A DNA stretch of 64,000 nt from Viridibacillus sp050279675 (GTDB lineage: Bacteria > Bacillota > Bacilli > Bacillales_A > Planococcaceae): positions 204,611 to 268,610 of the forward strand of contig NZ_JBNNUK010000004.1 in assembly GCF_050279675.1 (NCBI RefSeq), given 5' to 3'. Below, in pieces: positions 16,932 to 26,072 of the stretch. Position 1 is the stretch's first letter, and every line of letters starts with the position of its first letter. The position numbers were made by a program, and so were the translations under genes. The notes below the pieces were generated by a model. It made no database searches. It saw nothing but the letters and a program-made list of their open reading frames with translations, and was not told the origin of the DNA.

Positions 16932-17666
16932 TTACTTAAAATAATTAACAACAATTTGCACGATTAATAATAGCGTAATACCCCGTAATAACGGATTAAC
17001 ATACTTCACATTCATTTTACGCGCCACTTTAATGCCTACTTGTGCGCCAATTATACCGCCAAACATTAAAGCAATTGTCAGCGGCCATTCGATTTTCCCT
17101 GTCGAAATATATGTGATAGAACTACCAAAGCACCCTGCAAAAACACCTACCCTATTTAAGCCTACTGCACGGATATAAGCGATTTTCTGACTTGCATATA
17201 AATACATCTGTAATGTACCACTGCCAGGTCCAAACATTCCGTCATACATACCAATTCCAAATAACGATGAACCTGTTTTAATATTCAGCTTAAATTGTTC
17301 TTCCCCTTCAAAATTGCTTTTCTTTAATAATGAAGTTACAAATGCAAAGCCTAATAAAAAAATTGCTACTATGGTCAATGTATCTCCGCTCATTAACGAC
17401 GCAACCAGTCCTCCTGTTGCCCCGCCTATTAAACAAGTGACTAATACGATGCCTGCTTCCTTTAAAGTAATTTCCTTTTCTTTAAAGATTACTAGAAAGC
17501 TAGTAAAAGAACTAACTGTATTCGCTACTTTATTTGCTCCAATAGCAGAATGCACAGGTAAACCATAAAGAAGCATCGTAGGTAAAGAAATCAACCCACC
17601 TCCCCCGCTTAGTGTGCCAATAAAGTTTCCAGCAAAGCCAATTACAATGAAGATAAAAAATGACAC
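16932..17666 (-). CDS. TauE/SafE-family anion exporter
   Basis: Membrane protein of 244 aa with eight predicted helices in two repeats and the family motifs GGGGLISLPTMLLYGLP and GMFGPGSGTLQMYLY. TauE/SafE (TSUP) proteins export sulfite, sulfonates or sulfoacetate-type anions; the substrate here is not shown by context. It is followed upstream by a truncated symporter gene with a 21-nt gap, so the pair may once have been an operon. Confidence 0.85.
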   Translation of the reverse strand: MSFFIFIVIGFAGNFIGTLSGGGGLISLPTMLLYGLPVHSAIGANKVANTVSSFTSFLVIFKEKEITLKEAGIVLVTCLIGGATGGLVASLMSGDTLTIVAIFLLGFAFVTSLLKKSNFEGEEQFKLNIKTGSSLFGIGMYDGMFGPGSGTLQMYLYASQKIAYIRAVGLNRVGVFAGCFGSSITYISTGKIEWPLTIALMFGGIIGAQVGIKVARKMNVKYVNPLLRGITLLLIVQIVVNYFK

Positions 17667-17687
17667 TAGACCCCTTCTTCCATCTTA

Positions 17688-17927
17688 TCAACCTACTTCC
17701 ATTTTATACGAAGTCGCCATAACAATAAATGTAAATATCAAATGGTCACCCATAGGATGGCCAAGTGGCACTACAAGCATTTTAATAAGACTCAAAAAGA
17801 TGGTACCTAATGGGCTGAAGAAGTATTGATCGACCTTAGGAAAGATATCCTCCGCCCACATATTCACCCCTATACCAACTAACGCACCTAATATGAGTGC
17901 AATAATAATATTACGAGCTAGCTTCAT
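17688..17927 (-). pseudogene. Truncated dicarboxylate/amino acid:cation symporter (DAACS)
   Basis: Start ATG 17927 after GGAGGATGGAAAAAG. The first about 55 residues are a normal GltP/DctA-type N-terminus (KLARNIIIALILGALVGIG, then FLSLIKMLVVPL). The reading then jumps to GHPMGDHLIFTFIVMATSYK and stops after 79 codons, where intact transporters are about 400 aa. A large internal or 3' deletion has removed the transport core, including the substrate hairpins. It could still be translated but cannot be a transporter. Confidence 0.8.
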
Positions 17928-17979
17928 CTTTTTCCATCCTCCTTCAATGGAATCCAAACTTCTAAATAATAAATTATAG

Positions 17980-18029
17980 AAAATGCCCGCAGTGAAATAG
18001 AGTTGACTATTTTCACATGCGGGCATTTT
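17980..18029. terminator. Strong hairpin, probable bidirectional terminator
   Basis: Arms AAAATGCCCGCA(G)TGAAAATAG-like and CTATTTTCACATGCGGGCATTTT enclose a 6-nt loop, with A and T runs outside. It sits in the leader region of the truncated symporter gene and downstream of the unknown gene at 18203-19531. Confidence 0.75.
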
Positions 18030-18202
18030 AATTAACTATTTACTTAAAACTTAACGATTAGTAAAAGGAATTTAATGTTGTATAAAAAATACATCATCAA
18101 TAAACCAAATATTAACTACAATGAGTATTTTTTAAATGAGTAATTCACAAATACCCTATAGTTCAAATTCTTAAACCTTTTTCAAATCAAAAACGACTAT
18201 TT

Positions 18203-19531
18203 TCAAATTCTATCTTTAATAAAAAGCATCTTTTGATCGACGATTATTTCACATATAAATTTATTCCAATCGGCTATTAATGCGTTATAGGTGAATGCAT
18301 CCGGTAGCTCAACTTGATAATTATTCGTTGGCGATTCCTCATAAAACGTATTCCAATCATTTTGCTCTTGGTAGCGTTCTAATTTACTCACTTGTTGCAC
18401 TTTCGTTTGAAATACATTGTAGGCTGATAAGATTGTTGCTTCAAATACTTGTTGAGGATTTTCTTCTTGTAAGCTATTACGTAAACGTTTTGCCCAATCC
18501 TCAACCGTTTCACGATTCAAATCGCTAAATGCTTCTCGATTTCTAGTATATGGATTATTTTTCGTCTCTTCTTGACGTTGATTTATATCTTCTATTTTGT
18601 AGTTAAAAAATGATAAATACGCAGTCTCCATTTTACTAGCTAATTCAGGCGATACACCCTCTTTTTGAATCAGACGCTCTAATTTCATACCTAAAAACCC
18701 AAGCTCTACTCCAAGCTGCTCCTCACTAACGGAAGTTGATTTTTGGTTAGCTAATCTACGTTGTACTGCTTGGTAAAAAGCTGCTACTGCATTTAACTCT
18801 AATGTTGTATACGGATTTTCTTTAATTTTAATACGATTCTCATCTATTTTTGCTATCACTAAGCGTAGAATATCTCCCATAAAATATGAATCTCTTTCCA
18901 ACCACTCATCCGGTGTACTTTTAATAAAAGCGTAATCCGGATTTGCTACAACAAAATTTCCATATTTAGAAAGTTTATATTGATAAATCCCTTTAATCGA
19001 TAGCTCCATTAAAGCTGATTCTTCTACTACTTCATTTTTTTCAAAAAAGGTTCCGACAGAATCAATAAAAGCATTCGACGTTCTTTTTAACCCACGGCCA
19101 AAAATTTCATCTAGTTTAGCAAGCTGTGCTACTTGGTCTTCACTTTCAAAATCACGTTCGATACGCATTTTATATGTGATATATTCTGAAGCTAAATAAT
19201 CGAGATGCTCGCCAATAGCAGGTAGTCGTTCAAAAGAAATCCCACCTTTTGTACTCACATTAAATTCGACCATTTTCCAGAAAATTTCTTTTGGCAACCC
19301 TTGTTGTTGAAATTGCTCTTCTGTAAGCGATTGCATTTTCATTCGTTTATCCGCGGAAAAATACATCGGTAAACGCTCCTGTACTTCAGCAATATATTTT
19401 TTCTTTAAGTGTTTTACCGTTTCCACATCTAAAAAAGGCTCTAATATATTATTTTCACCGGCTTGATTTGGTTGTTGTTCAGGCAGGGACACTCTATTTT
19501 GTACATAATAACTGTTCACTTTATATGTCAC
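18203..19531 (-). CDS. Hypothetical protein, 442 aa
   Basis: I do not recognise this family. It is a soluble, largely helical, charged protein without signal peptide or membrane helix. The N-terminal 30 residues are polar and Gln/Asn/Pro-rich (linker-like), followed by helices such as FLDVETVKHLKKKYIAEVQE and EFNVSTKGGISFERLP, and a Tyr/Gln-rich C-terminal third. The ATG at 19531 has AAAGGAGGGTGACATATAA upstream, an excellent site. It is monocistronic and divergent from the flavin monooxygenase gene. The good site and lack of interruptions argue for a real gene despite the missing annotation. Confidence 0.8.
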   Translation of the reverse strand: MTYKVNSYYVQNRVSLPEQQPNQAGENNILEPFLDVETVKHLKKKYIAEVQERLPMYFSADKRMKMQSLTEEQFQQQGLPKEIFWKMVEFNVSTKGGISFERLPAIGEHLDYLASEYITYKMRIERDFESEDQVAQLAKLDEIFGRGLKRTSNAFIDSVGTFFEKNEVVEESALMELSIKGIYQYKLSKYGNFVVANPDYAFIKSTPDEWLERDSYFMGDILRLVIAKIDENRIKIKENPYTTLELNAVAAFYQAVQRRLANQKSTSVSEEQLGVELGFLGMKLERLIQKEGVSPELASKMETAYLSFFNYKIEDINQRQEETKNNPYTRNREAFSDLNRETVEDWAKRLRNSLQEENPQQVFEATILSAYNVFQTKVQQVSKLERYQEQNDWNTFYEESPTNNYQVELPDAFTYNALIADWNKFICEIIVDQKMLFIKDRI

Positions 19532-19719
19532 CCTCCTTTTAGTAGTAATTATCGGTTATGTGAACATATAGCTACCGACTCCATCTGTATGAATATTTTA
19601 ACAATTTAATGTAGATGCGACTAGTCCTATTTATGAAACGTAAGCATAATAGGTACAACTGTCTCTGTTATAACCTATAATCATAGTAAATAATTCTTTT
19701 CTGAAAGGTCTGAGAATAG

Positions 19720-20862
19720 TTGAAAATTGCAATAATTGGTGGCGGCATCGGTGGTTTATGTGCTGCAGTTGGTCTTCAAAAAAGAAAAATTGAAGTTGAA
19801 GTTTTCGAAGCCGCTTCTTCTTTCCAACCAATCGGTGCCGGTATTGGCATTGGTTCAAATGCCATGCAGGCACTAATGCAAATGGGTGTTGGAGAAAAGG
19901 TCTATACAAATGGGACGACTTTGACAACTCAAGTGTTTCAAAGTAGAACTGGAAAAACATTGAACACAATCGATTTTGGTGCTATTAAACGACTTTACGG
20001 ACAGGAAAACATTACGATTCAACGGTCTGATCTACATAGTACTTTATTAGAAGCTTTAGTTGAAGGCACGGTAAAATATAGTAAGAAATGTGTAGACATT
20101 GTGTCTGAAGGTGCGCAAGTAACGGCTTTTTTTGAAGATGGGACATATGTGACAGCTGATTTGCTCATTGCGGCAGATGGCATTCACTCACCTATTCGGC
20201 AAAAACTTGTACCTGACTCTGCTCCGCGTTATGCCGGTTATATGTGCTGGCGTGGTGTAGCTGAAAACAAGGGGCGTGTTGATGAACATACATCTTGTGA
20301 AATATGGGCAACTTCTGGACGTTTTGGCTATGCCCCCTTGAAGAACGGACAAGTTTACTGGTTTGCCTGCGTCAATGCACACGAAAATGATGCTTTTTAT
20401 CACACCTTAGGTCGGAAAGAAATCGCTCGTTTGTTTGAAAAATTCCCTGCTCACATTGCTGACCTCATACTAAATACAAAGCCAGATGATATTTTACACC
20501 ATGATATAAAAGATATCCGTCCTCTAAAGAAGTTCGCATATGGACGTATCGTTTTGTTAGGAGATGCTGCACATGCTACAACGCCAAATATGGGCCAAGG
20601 TGCTGGGCAATCGATTGAGGATGCACTTGTTTTAACGACGGCTCTTGCTGAATTCACTGATTTTCAAGACGCTCTTCAACACTATGAAAATGAACGAGTA
20701 GCTCGTACAGCAAAAGTTATCTCACTTTCGCGCCAAATTGGTTGGAGCGCTCAACTTGGTTCCCCGATTTTAGCAAAGGCACGAGATATCGCCTTTCCAT
20801 TTATACCGTCAAAGGCTTTACTGGGGAGATTAAAATTCCTATTTGATGTGAAGTTTAAATAA
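19720..20862 (+). CDS. FAD-dependent aromatic monooxygenase-like protein
   Basis: Flavoprotein of 380 aa of the UbiH/salicylate-hydroxylase class. The dinucleotide-binding motif IIGGGIGGLCAAVGLQKR is at the N-terminus, the DG motif is ADLLIAADGIHS, and the second FAD motif is VLLGDAAHATTPNMGQGAGQ. Such enzymes hydroxylate aromatic or quinone-like substrates with NAD(P)H and O2. The substrate is unknown; no aromatic-degradation genes adjoin. The start is TTG at 19720, immediately before the FAD motif, as usual for the family; CTGAAAGGTCTGAG supplies the ribosome-binding site. Confidence 0.85.
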   Translation: MKIAIIGGGIGGLCAAVGLQKRKIEVEVFEAASSFQPIGAGIGIGSNAMQALMQMGVGEKVYTNGTTLTTQVFQSRTGKTLNTIDFGAIKRLYGQENITIQRSDLHSTLLEALVEGTVKYSKKCVDIVSEGAQVTAFFEDGTYVTADLLIAADGIHSPIRQKLVPDSAPRYAGYMCWRGVAENKGRVDEHTSCEIWATSGRFGYAPLKNGQVYWFACVNAHENDAFYHTLGRKEIARLFEKFPAHIADLILNTKPDDILHHDIKDIRPLKKFAYGRIVLLGDAAHATTPNMGQGAGQSIEDALVLTTALAEFTDFQDALQHYENERVARTAKVISLSRQIGWSAQLGSPILAKARDIAFPFIPSKALLGRLKFLFDVKFK

Positions 20863-20865
20863 TAA

Positions 20866-20912
20866 AATCGCTAAGTACTGAAATACTTTTCAGCACCTAG
20901 CGACCTTTTTTA
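20866..20912. terminator. Bidirectional terminator
   Basis: Hairpin TCGCTAAGTACTGAAA / TTTTCAGCACCTAGCGA followed by CCTTTTTT, between convergent genes. Confidence 0.85.
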
Positions 20913-20915
20913 TTA

Positions 20916-21731
20916 TTATATCGAATGTAATTCCACCACGACAATTTCAGGTAAATTTAATAAGCGAACAGGCATTAGACTATTACCAAGCCCCCGACTT
21001 ATAACTTGAGTCATATGATTGACCTTAAATGTACCAGCTGTATATTTTGGAAAGAATCCTTGCTCTGGTGCGATGAGACCACCGACACCGGGCAAACGGA
21101 ATTGTCCGCCATGTGCATGACCAGAAAATGTTATATCAATATCATTTTCAGCATATACTGTCATGTATTCAGGACGATGAGCTAGTAAAAGCTTAAAACT
21201 AGCCTCTGATTGATGGAGAAGTGCAGTATCTAGCATTGCTTGTGTATCTGTTCCAGCAAGTGGATCTTCAATACCTACAATTTGAATTACTTCTCCACCT
21301 TTTTCAAATGGCAAAGTCTTATTGGATAATACTTCGACGCCCAGTTCAGTGAGTGCTGCTTTAATTTCGGTTACTTTATTTACTGCAATTTCATGATTGC
21401 CTGTGACATAATAAACCGGTGCAATTTTCACAAAACCAGCGACTGCCTGCATGCTACCCTCTAAATCATAGCGGTTTCGGTCAATGACATCTCCTGTTAA
21501 AAAAATAGCATCTGGCTTTGCATCTAGAACCTTTTTAATAAGGCGACCCTGTTTATTGCCAAATGTAGTATCATGTAAATCAGAAACTTGAACGATGCGC
21601 ATTCCATCGAAAGATTTTGGTAATTTCTTAGACTCTATTTTATACGTCGTTGTGACTAGCCATTTGTTGTTTACTATACAAAAAATCACAACAAGTACTA
21701 ATCCGATAATAATACGTAAAATCCTCTTCAA
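20916..21731 (-). CDS. Membrane-anchored metallophosphoesterase (YkuE/YaeI-like)
   Basis: Protein of 271 aa with one N-terminal membrane segment (residues about 5-24), then the calcineurin-like signature: VQVSDLHD, GDVIDRNRYD, VTGNHEIA and the metal-binding GHAHGGQFRLP. The YaeI/YkuE subgroup are envelope-facing phosphoesterases (YaeI acts on lipid pyrophosphate substrates), but the substrate here is not established. ATG 21731 directly precedes the anchor. It is monocistronic. Confidence 0.87.
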   Translation of the reverse strand: MKRILRIIIGLVLVVIFCIVNNKWLVTTTYKIESKKLPKSFDGMRIVQVSDLHDTTFGNKQGRLIKKVLDAKPDAIFLTGDVIDRNRYDLEGSMQAVAGFVKIAPVYYVTGNHEIAVNKVTEIKAALTELGVEVLSNKTLPFEKGGEVIQIVGIEDPLAGTDTQAMLDTALLHQSEASFKLLLAHRPEYMTVYAENDIDITFSGHAHGGQFRLPGVGGLIAPEQGFFPKYTAGTFKVNHMTQVISRGLGNSLMPVRLLNLPEIVVVELHSI

Positions 21732-21810
21732 TGGGCATCGCTCGTTTCTTTAAGCTCTTTTTTCTTCATTACAATCATTACCATAACACTATCAACTGAT
21801 TCACTAGACA

Positions 21811-22542
21811 TCAATATTCAACTGGTGGGTACATTCTCAAACCATTTTCATCTATTACATTGATATATTTCGGAACTTTCAGAATGACATAAGTAGAGCC
21901 ATCAGCACCGATATTTTCATCAAAATCAAATTCTTTAAAACCTCTGTTAGCAAATGGGAAAAGACCAATTTCATCTCTGAAAAGATTACCTTCATATTCA
22001 TATGAATCAGGTTTTTTAAAATTTAATGTATGCTGATCTGACCAACTAATCACAGTTGGTTTTACTTTCTCTGAAAGGTCCATATTGTACAGGATACTAC
22101 GTGTTTTATAAACTTTACCCTCAATTTGCTGTTTTCTTTCATCAGTCCAATGAACAATTACTTGTTCATTGATATATTCGTCAGGAGACACCTGTTTTAA
22201 GTACAGTTCTTTCCCCTTTATAGTATATGTCCATTTATCTACTAAATATTTTTCGTCTTCCTCTGTTAGCTTATTCGCTAAAGCATTTTGTTCGAAAACT
22301 TTATTTGTCTTGAGCTGTTTTTGTACATTTTCATTTGATAAATATAAAGAATTTGATGATGTAAGAGCTGGATATAAAGCTACAGATACAACGAGCAATG
22401 CAATATACATAACTATAATTAATTTCGTAAGACGTTTGGTTGACTGGAAATGTTTCGCTTTTTTAAAAATAAAACGAACTACTATAATCGTAATTAAAGA
22501 ATAGATAACAAACGGCATAATTGTTATAAACCATAAACTCAT
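21811..22542 (-). CDS. Accessory membrane protein 2 of Ytr-like ABC operon
   Basis: Protein of 243 aa with two N-terminal transmembrane helices (about residues 5-25 and 42-62) and an extracytoplasmic C-terminal domain of about 180 residues. It is paralogous to the protein at 23203-24048: shared pattern LTEEDEKYLVDKWTYTIKGK versus the other copy's FDEKFLVNEWSHEIKEK. Both also share ...ISW/ITWEDxxTL and a final VPKxxxV. ATG 22542 follows GGAGGTGAAGGGAGC and overlaps the upstream stop. Function unknown; a substrate-binding or sensing partner of the permease is plausible (inference). Confidence 0.75.
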   Translation of the reverse strand: MSLWFITIMPFVIYSLITIIVVRFIFKKAKHFQSTKRLTKLIIVMYIALLVVSVALYPALTSSNSLYLSNENVQKQLKTNKVFEQNALANKLTEEDEKYLVDKWTYTIKGKELYLKQVSPDEYINEQVIVHWTDERKQQIEGKVYKTRSILYNMDLSEKVKPTVISWSDQHTLNFKKPDSYEYEGNLFRDEIGLFPFANRGFKEFDFDENIGADGSTYVILKVPKYINVIDENGLRMYPPVEY

Positions 22543-23264
22543 GCTCCCTTCACCTCCATACGAGACCTGATGACATTTGCTACGAATAAGCAAAAAGTGA
22601 TGATAACAATATTAAAAATGGCAAATGGCAAAAAGTTTGGATTTTGCTGGTAAAAATAATTAACGATGAACAAACTAAGTTTCGAACTATTATAACCAAT
22701 AAAAAACGCGATAAATACTAAGATAAGAAGTCTCGAAATTTGTATTAGTGTTCCGATTAAATATCCGATAGATGCAATAACCATACTTACTATAAAAACA
22801 GCAACTGTATTGATGAAGAACACTTTCGGCTCATTAAAGATAGTTATACCTTCAACAAATTCTTTCTTAGTAAATACAATTAATATGGCGTATAAAAGAT
22901 AATTCGATAACATAATTGTAAAAGTTAAAAATGCGTTCATATATATTAAAATAATAATGTCCGTTATGCTATCGATCTTCGGAGTTCTCATATAAGGCAA
23001 TATTTCACGACGTGTTCCCTTTCGTGTTAATGTAACCGCCACATAGAATATCCAAAGTACAGAAAGCATAAAAATCCCATCAGGTGAATAAATGGTGAAT
23101 TTTAACGAGAAGTTTTCTGAGCCCTTTCCCATCTGGCCAGAACCACTAAATGAGAAAAGTACCATTCCTATTATCTGTAATACAATTAAATAGACAAGCA
23201 TGTCAGCATGAACATTTAGCTTCAACTTTAATTGATTCTTTATAGCCTTCGTCGTCAAAGACAT
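22539..23264 (-). CDS. ABC-2-type permease-like membrane protein, copy 2
   Basis: Membrane protein of 241 aa with about six helices. It is a clear paralogue of the protein at 24045-24779: both start MSLTxKxI, share VYLIxLQIxGxx, then a long outer loop, then LWxFYVxxxxTR and an MLSNYxxxxxI helix. It is likely the membrane subunit served by the ATPase at 24763-25662. AAGGGGGA precedes the ATG at 23264. It ends overlapping the start of the second accessory protein by 4 nt. Confidence 0.8.
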   Translation of the reverse strand: MSLTTKAIKNQLKLKLNVHADMLVYLIVLQIIGMVLFSFSGSGQMGKGSENFSLKFTIYSPDGIFMLSVLWIFYVAVTLTRKGTRREILPYMRTPKIDSITDIIILIYMNAFLTFTIMLSNYLLYAILIVFTKKEFVEGITIFNEPKVFFINTVAVFIVSMVIASIGYLIGTLIQISRLLILVFIAFFIGYNSSKLSLFIVNYFYQQNPNFLPFAIFNIVIITFCLFVANVIRSRMEVKGA

Positions 23265-24048
23265 TACAATTCCCCCTTCTTACAAGCTTATTTATAGATG
23301 CGTAGTCCTCGTCCGACCACACTTTTACATTTTTAGGGACAGTAATAAGTAAATAGTACGGACCTGCATATTCCCACTCATTTATCTTTACTGTTGATTT
23401 ACTTTCCCAAATTCCATCTTTATTATTAAACGGGATTATGTCAGTCACATCACTCAATGCGACATACGACAACTTTTTGTTAGGTGGGTTTTTTACAACC
23501 AATGTTGTTGCATCTTCCCATGTTATTATTGGTTTGTTTAATATATCTACAATATTGATATTTACTGAATCAATATTTCTTAAATGTATTTCTTCGACAA
23601 CATAATTTTTCCGGTATAATTTTCCGGTTATTTGATTACTTAATGCATCAGATTGTTGTACTATGATACCTACTTGAGAGCCTTCATCTGGATTCATCAT
23701 CTTCAAATATATTTCTTTTTCTTTAATCTCATGGGACCATTCATTAACTAAAAATTTCTCATCAAATTCTGTAGCCCTATTCTCGAATAGTGCATTATAC
23801 AGCAATTGATTTTCTAAACTTAACTTTTGTTGCATTTTATCTGTTAGTATTGTCACCTCTGTTTTTGGCAAAACAAGATAAATGATTGGTGCAATAATAA
23901 GAACAGTAGTATAAAACGCGATAAAAATTTTAAGTGGTCTTTGATTTAATCTCATATGTTTAGATATAGATTTTAAAAATACCACCCCTATAAAAATAAT
24001 GAGAATTAGAAATAGGATTGGAAGTATGAACAAACTAAAGTTAGTCAT
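23203..24048 (-). CDS. Accessory membrane protein 1 of Ytr-like ABC operon (C-terminus possibly frameshifted)
   Basis: Protein of 281 aa with two N-terminal transmembrane helices and an outer domain paralogous to that of 21811-22542. The homology ends near VPKNVKVWSDEDYAS. The reading then runs for about 30 residues, ending VEAKCSC, through the ribosome-binding site and first 62 nt of the next gene, in another frame. In the +1 frame a stop (TAA) occurs immediately after AGCTTG near 23284, so a small indel may have destroyed the original stop. Alternatively the long overlap is natural. ATG 24048 lies after GGAGGTGAAGGG. Confidence 0.72.
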   Translation of the reverse strand: MTNFSLFILPILFLILIIFIGVVFLKSISKHMRLNQRPLKIFIAFYTTVLIIAPIIYLVLPKTEVTILTDKMQQKLSLENQLLYNALFENRATEFDEKFLVNEWSHEIKEKEIYLKMMNPDEGSQVGIIVQQSDALSNQITGKLYRKNYVVEEIHLRNIDSVNINIVDILNKPIITWEDATTLVVKNPPNKKLSYVALSDVTDIIPFNNKDGIWESKSTVKINEWEYAGPYYLLITVPKNVKVWSDEDYASINKLVRRGNCNVFDDEGYKESIKVEAKCSC

Positions 24049-24779
24049 CCCTTCACCTCCAAATTCCCCGCCAAAAATGTTGCTACTATAAAGCAAATAG
24101 AACTCAATATAATCATCACACCCATAAATGAGAACAGGCCAGATTCGGCAATCTTAAAAGTACCTTGTAGAATCTCTTGACCAAATGATGTAAACAACAT
24201 TGAGAAGAATACAGCTACAATTAAAAACAACACTTTTTTAGACTTCTGAGCTACCATACCTAAAAAGTAGCCTACTGCAGCGAAACATAAAATGTAGAAT
24301 ATAAAGGCCACTAAATTTTCTATAAATACTTCTGGTGCATTGAACATATTTTCATCAGATAGCATATGATTATTCGATTTCAACAAGATTATTATTCTTA
24401 CAACATAATTAGATAGCATTGCCGTAATACCCGCGTAAACTGCTAATACTCCTAATACAACCACGTCGCCTATACTGCTCATAATACGTGTCGTAATAAA
24501 TGGCATTATATCTGCACGTTGATCATGGCGTGTCATAAGTGATCCTACATAAAACGCCCATAAATTAGATAAAAACAACAAAACAATTGGTGTATACATC
24601 TCAACATCGATATCAACAAAACCCGAGCCAGACGACATGCCAGATGGAGCTATAAGTGACATTAGTATGCCTACAATTTGCAACATGATTAAATATACAA
24701 CCATCCCTAAATAAGCATGGAGTTTATATTTCACTTGAACCTGTAGCGTCTCTGCAATTGTTTTATTCGTTAAAGACAT
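24045..24779 (-). CDS. ABC-2-type permease-like membrane protein, copy 1
   Basis: Membrane protein of 244 aa with about six helices, first of two paralogous permease-like proteins in the operon. ATG 24779 lies after GGGGGATATTGACG, within the end of the ATPase gene (17-nt overlap), so translation is coupled. The family resembles the membrane subunits of Bacillus YtrABCDEF-type systems, which respond to cell-wall antibiotics (family knowledge; substrate uncertain). Confidence 0.8.
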   Translation of the reverse strand: MSLTNKTIAETLQVQVKYKLHAYLGMVVYLIMLQIVGILMSLIAPSGMSSGSGFVDIDVEMYTPIVLLFLSNLWAFYVGSLMTRHDQRADIMPFITTRIMSSIGDVVVLGVLAVYAGITAMLSNYVVRIIILLKSNNHMLSDENMFNAPEVFIENLVAFIFYILCFAAVGYFLGMVAQKSKKVLFLIVAVFFSMLFTSFGQEILQGTFKIAESGLFSFMGVMIILSSICFIVATFLAGNLEVKG

Positions 24780-25662
24780 CGTCAATATCCCCCGTTCGTG
24801 AGATTGTTAAATACAAGCAAAGATCATTTGCAGATACAGGCGTAAATGAAATTCCTTCTTGCAGTAATTGCTGTTCATTGAACGTGCAATCCTGTGCTTT
24901 TAGAACGGTGTACATCTGATTGCCAACTACTTGCTTTTCATGTAACACTTCAACTCCAGCCGTCCACCTCTTTATTGCATCTGTTGGTCCTAGCAAACCT
25001 ACTGCATACTCACGCAGCTCATCTAAAGATTTATGCAAAGCCACTTTTCCTTCATCAAGAAGTAAAATATCTTCAAGTAAATGCTCCATCTCATCAAGGA
25101 AGTGACTAGAAATAATTATCGTTCTTGGGTATGCCAGATAATCTTTTAATAATGCACGATAAACGTCCTTTCGTACCGCTTCATCCATACCATTGATCGG
25201 CTCATCGAACAATGTCACATCACATCGTGTTGCTAAACCAAATATAAAATTGAATGTATTTTTCATCCCTTTAGATAAATCAGAATGATAGGATTGTGGG
25301 TTTAAACTAAAGTATTGTAGTAAACGTGCTGCTAGCTCTGCATCCCACTTTCCATAAAATTCGGGTGCAAAGTTCAGAATATCTTGTAAATTAAATGAAC
25401 CAGGGAATTGCATTTGATCATTGATGAGAATGCTATTTGCTGATACAAAGAGGTTATTGAATGGTGTTTTATCAAAGACTGTAACTGTGCCCGAAGTTTG
25501 CTTCGTAAAGCCAGCTAAAATACGCAACAATGTTGTTTTCCCCGTCCCATTGCGGCCAATTAGTCCGGTAATCTTCTCTCCTTCAATTTGGAAAGTAATA
25601 TTTTGTAAGGCCATCTTTTTACGGAATTTCTTTTCTAAATTTTCGCATTGAATAACCGACAT
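24763..25662 (-). CDS. ytrB: ABC transporter ATPase (YtrB-like)
   Basis: ATPase of 299 aa: Walker A GRNGTGKTTLLRIL, a degenerate signature LSKGMKNTFNFIFGLA (Lys in place of the second Gly-type residue, as in several ABC-2/YtrB proteins), Walker B VTLFDEPINGMDE, and H-loop IIISSHFLDEME. The C-terminal 80 residues are a regulatory-type extension. The ATG overlaps the stop of the GntR gene (TAATG). With the duplicated membrane proteins downstream it forms a regulated exporter or sensor module. Confidence 0.88.
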   Translation of the reverse strand: MSVIQCENLEKKFRKKMALQNITFQIEGEKITGLIGRNGTGKTTLLRILAGFTKQTSGTVTVFDKTPFNNLFVSANSILINDQMQFPGSFNLQDILNFAPEFYGKWDAELAARLLQYFSLNPQSYHSDLSKGMKNTFNFIFGLATRCDVTLFDEPINGMDEAVRKDVYRALLKDYLAYPRTIIISSHFLDEMEHLLEDILLLDEGKVALHKSLDELREYAVGLLGPTDAIKRWTAGVEVLHEKQVVGNQMYTVLKAQDCTFNEQQLLQEGISFTPVSANDLCLYLTISRTGDIDDVFNE

Positions 25663-26042
25663 TATTTTCCCTCCTCTTTACAACTCGCCAGTTTTATTAA
25701 GGTGATTAACTCATCCTCTGATACCATGAGGCGCTTCGCTTCTAACACAATCTCTTGGATCATTAATATTAGTCGTTCATTACGTCGTTTTTCTAAAATC
25801 ATTTTCTTCGCTTCTGCTGTTACAAACATGCCAAGCCCTCTCTTCTTGTACACTATTTGTTCTTCCAAAAGTAAGGTTAAGCCTTTACCAGCGGTTGCTG
25901 GATTGATGTTGAATAGTTCTGCCAACTGGTATTGAGAGTACACTTTATCATCCGTCTTTAAATGGTCCGCAATAATTTCATTTTCAAGCCACTCAGCAAT
26001 TTGTACATAAATCGGCTTTGTGCCATCACTATTTAATTGCAA
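25662..26042 (-). CDS. ytrA: GntR-family repressor (YtrA-like)
   Basis: Repressor of 126 aa in the short YtrA subfamily: a winged-helix domain (GTKPIYVQIAEWLENEIIA, then YQLAELFNINPATAGKGL) and a short C-terminal dimerisation helix of about 50 residues instead of a ligand-binding domain. It is the first gene of the operon and presumably autoregulates through the palindrome at 26073-26096. In family members the inducer signal is cell-envelope antibiotic stress, but the direct ligand is unknown. Confidence 0.88.
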   Translation of the reverse strand: MQLNSDGTKPIYVQIAEWLENEIIADHLKTDDKVYSQYQLAELFNINPATAGKGLTLLLEEQIVYKKRGLGMFVTAEAKKMILEKRRNERLILMIQEIVLEAKRLMVSEDELITLIKLASCKEEGK

Positions 26043-26072
26043 ATCGAAGCCCTCCTTCCTTCAATGTTCATC

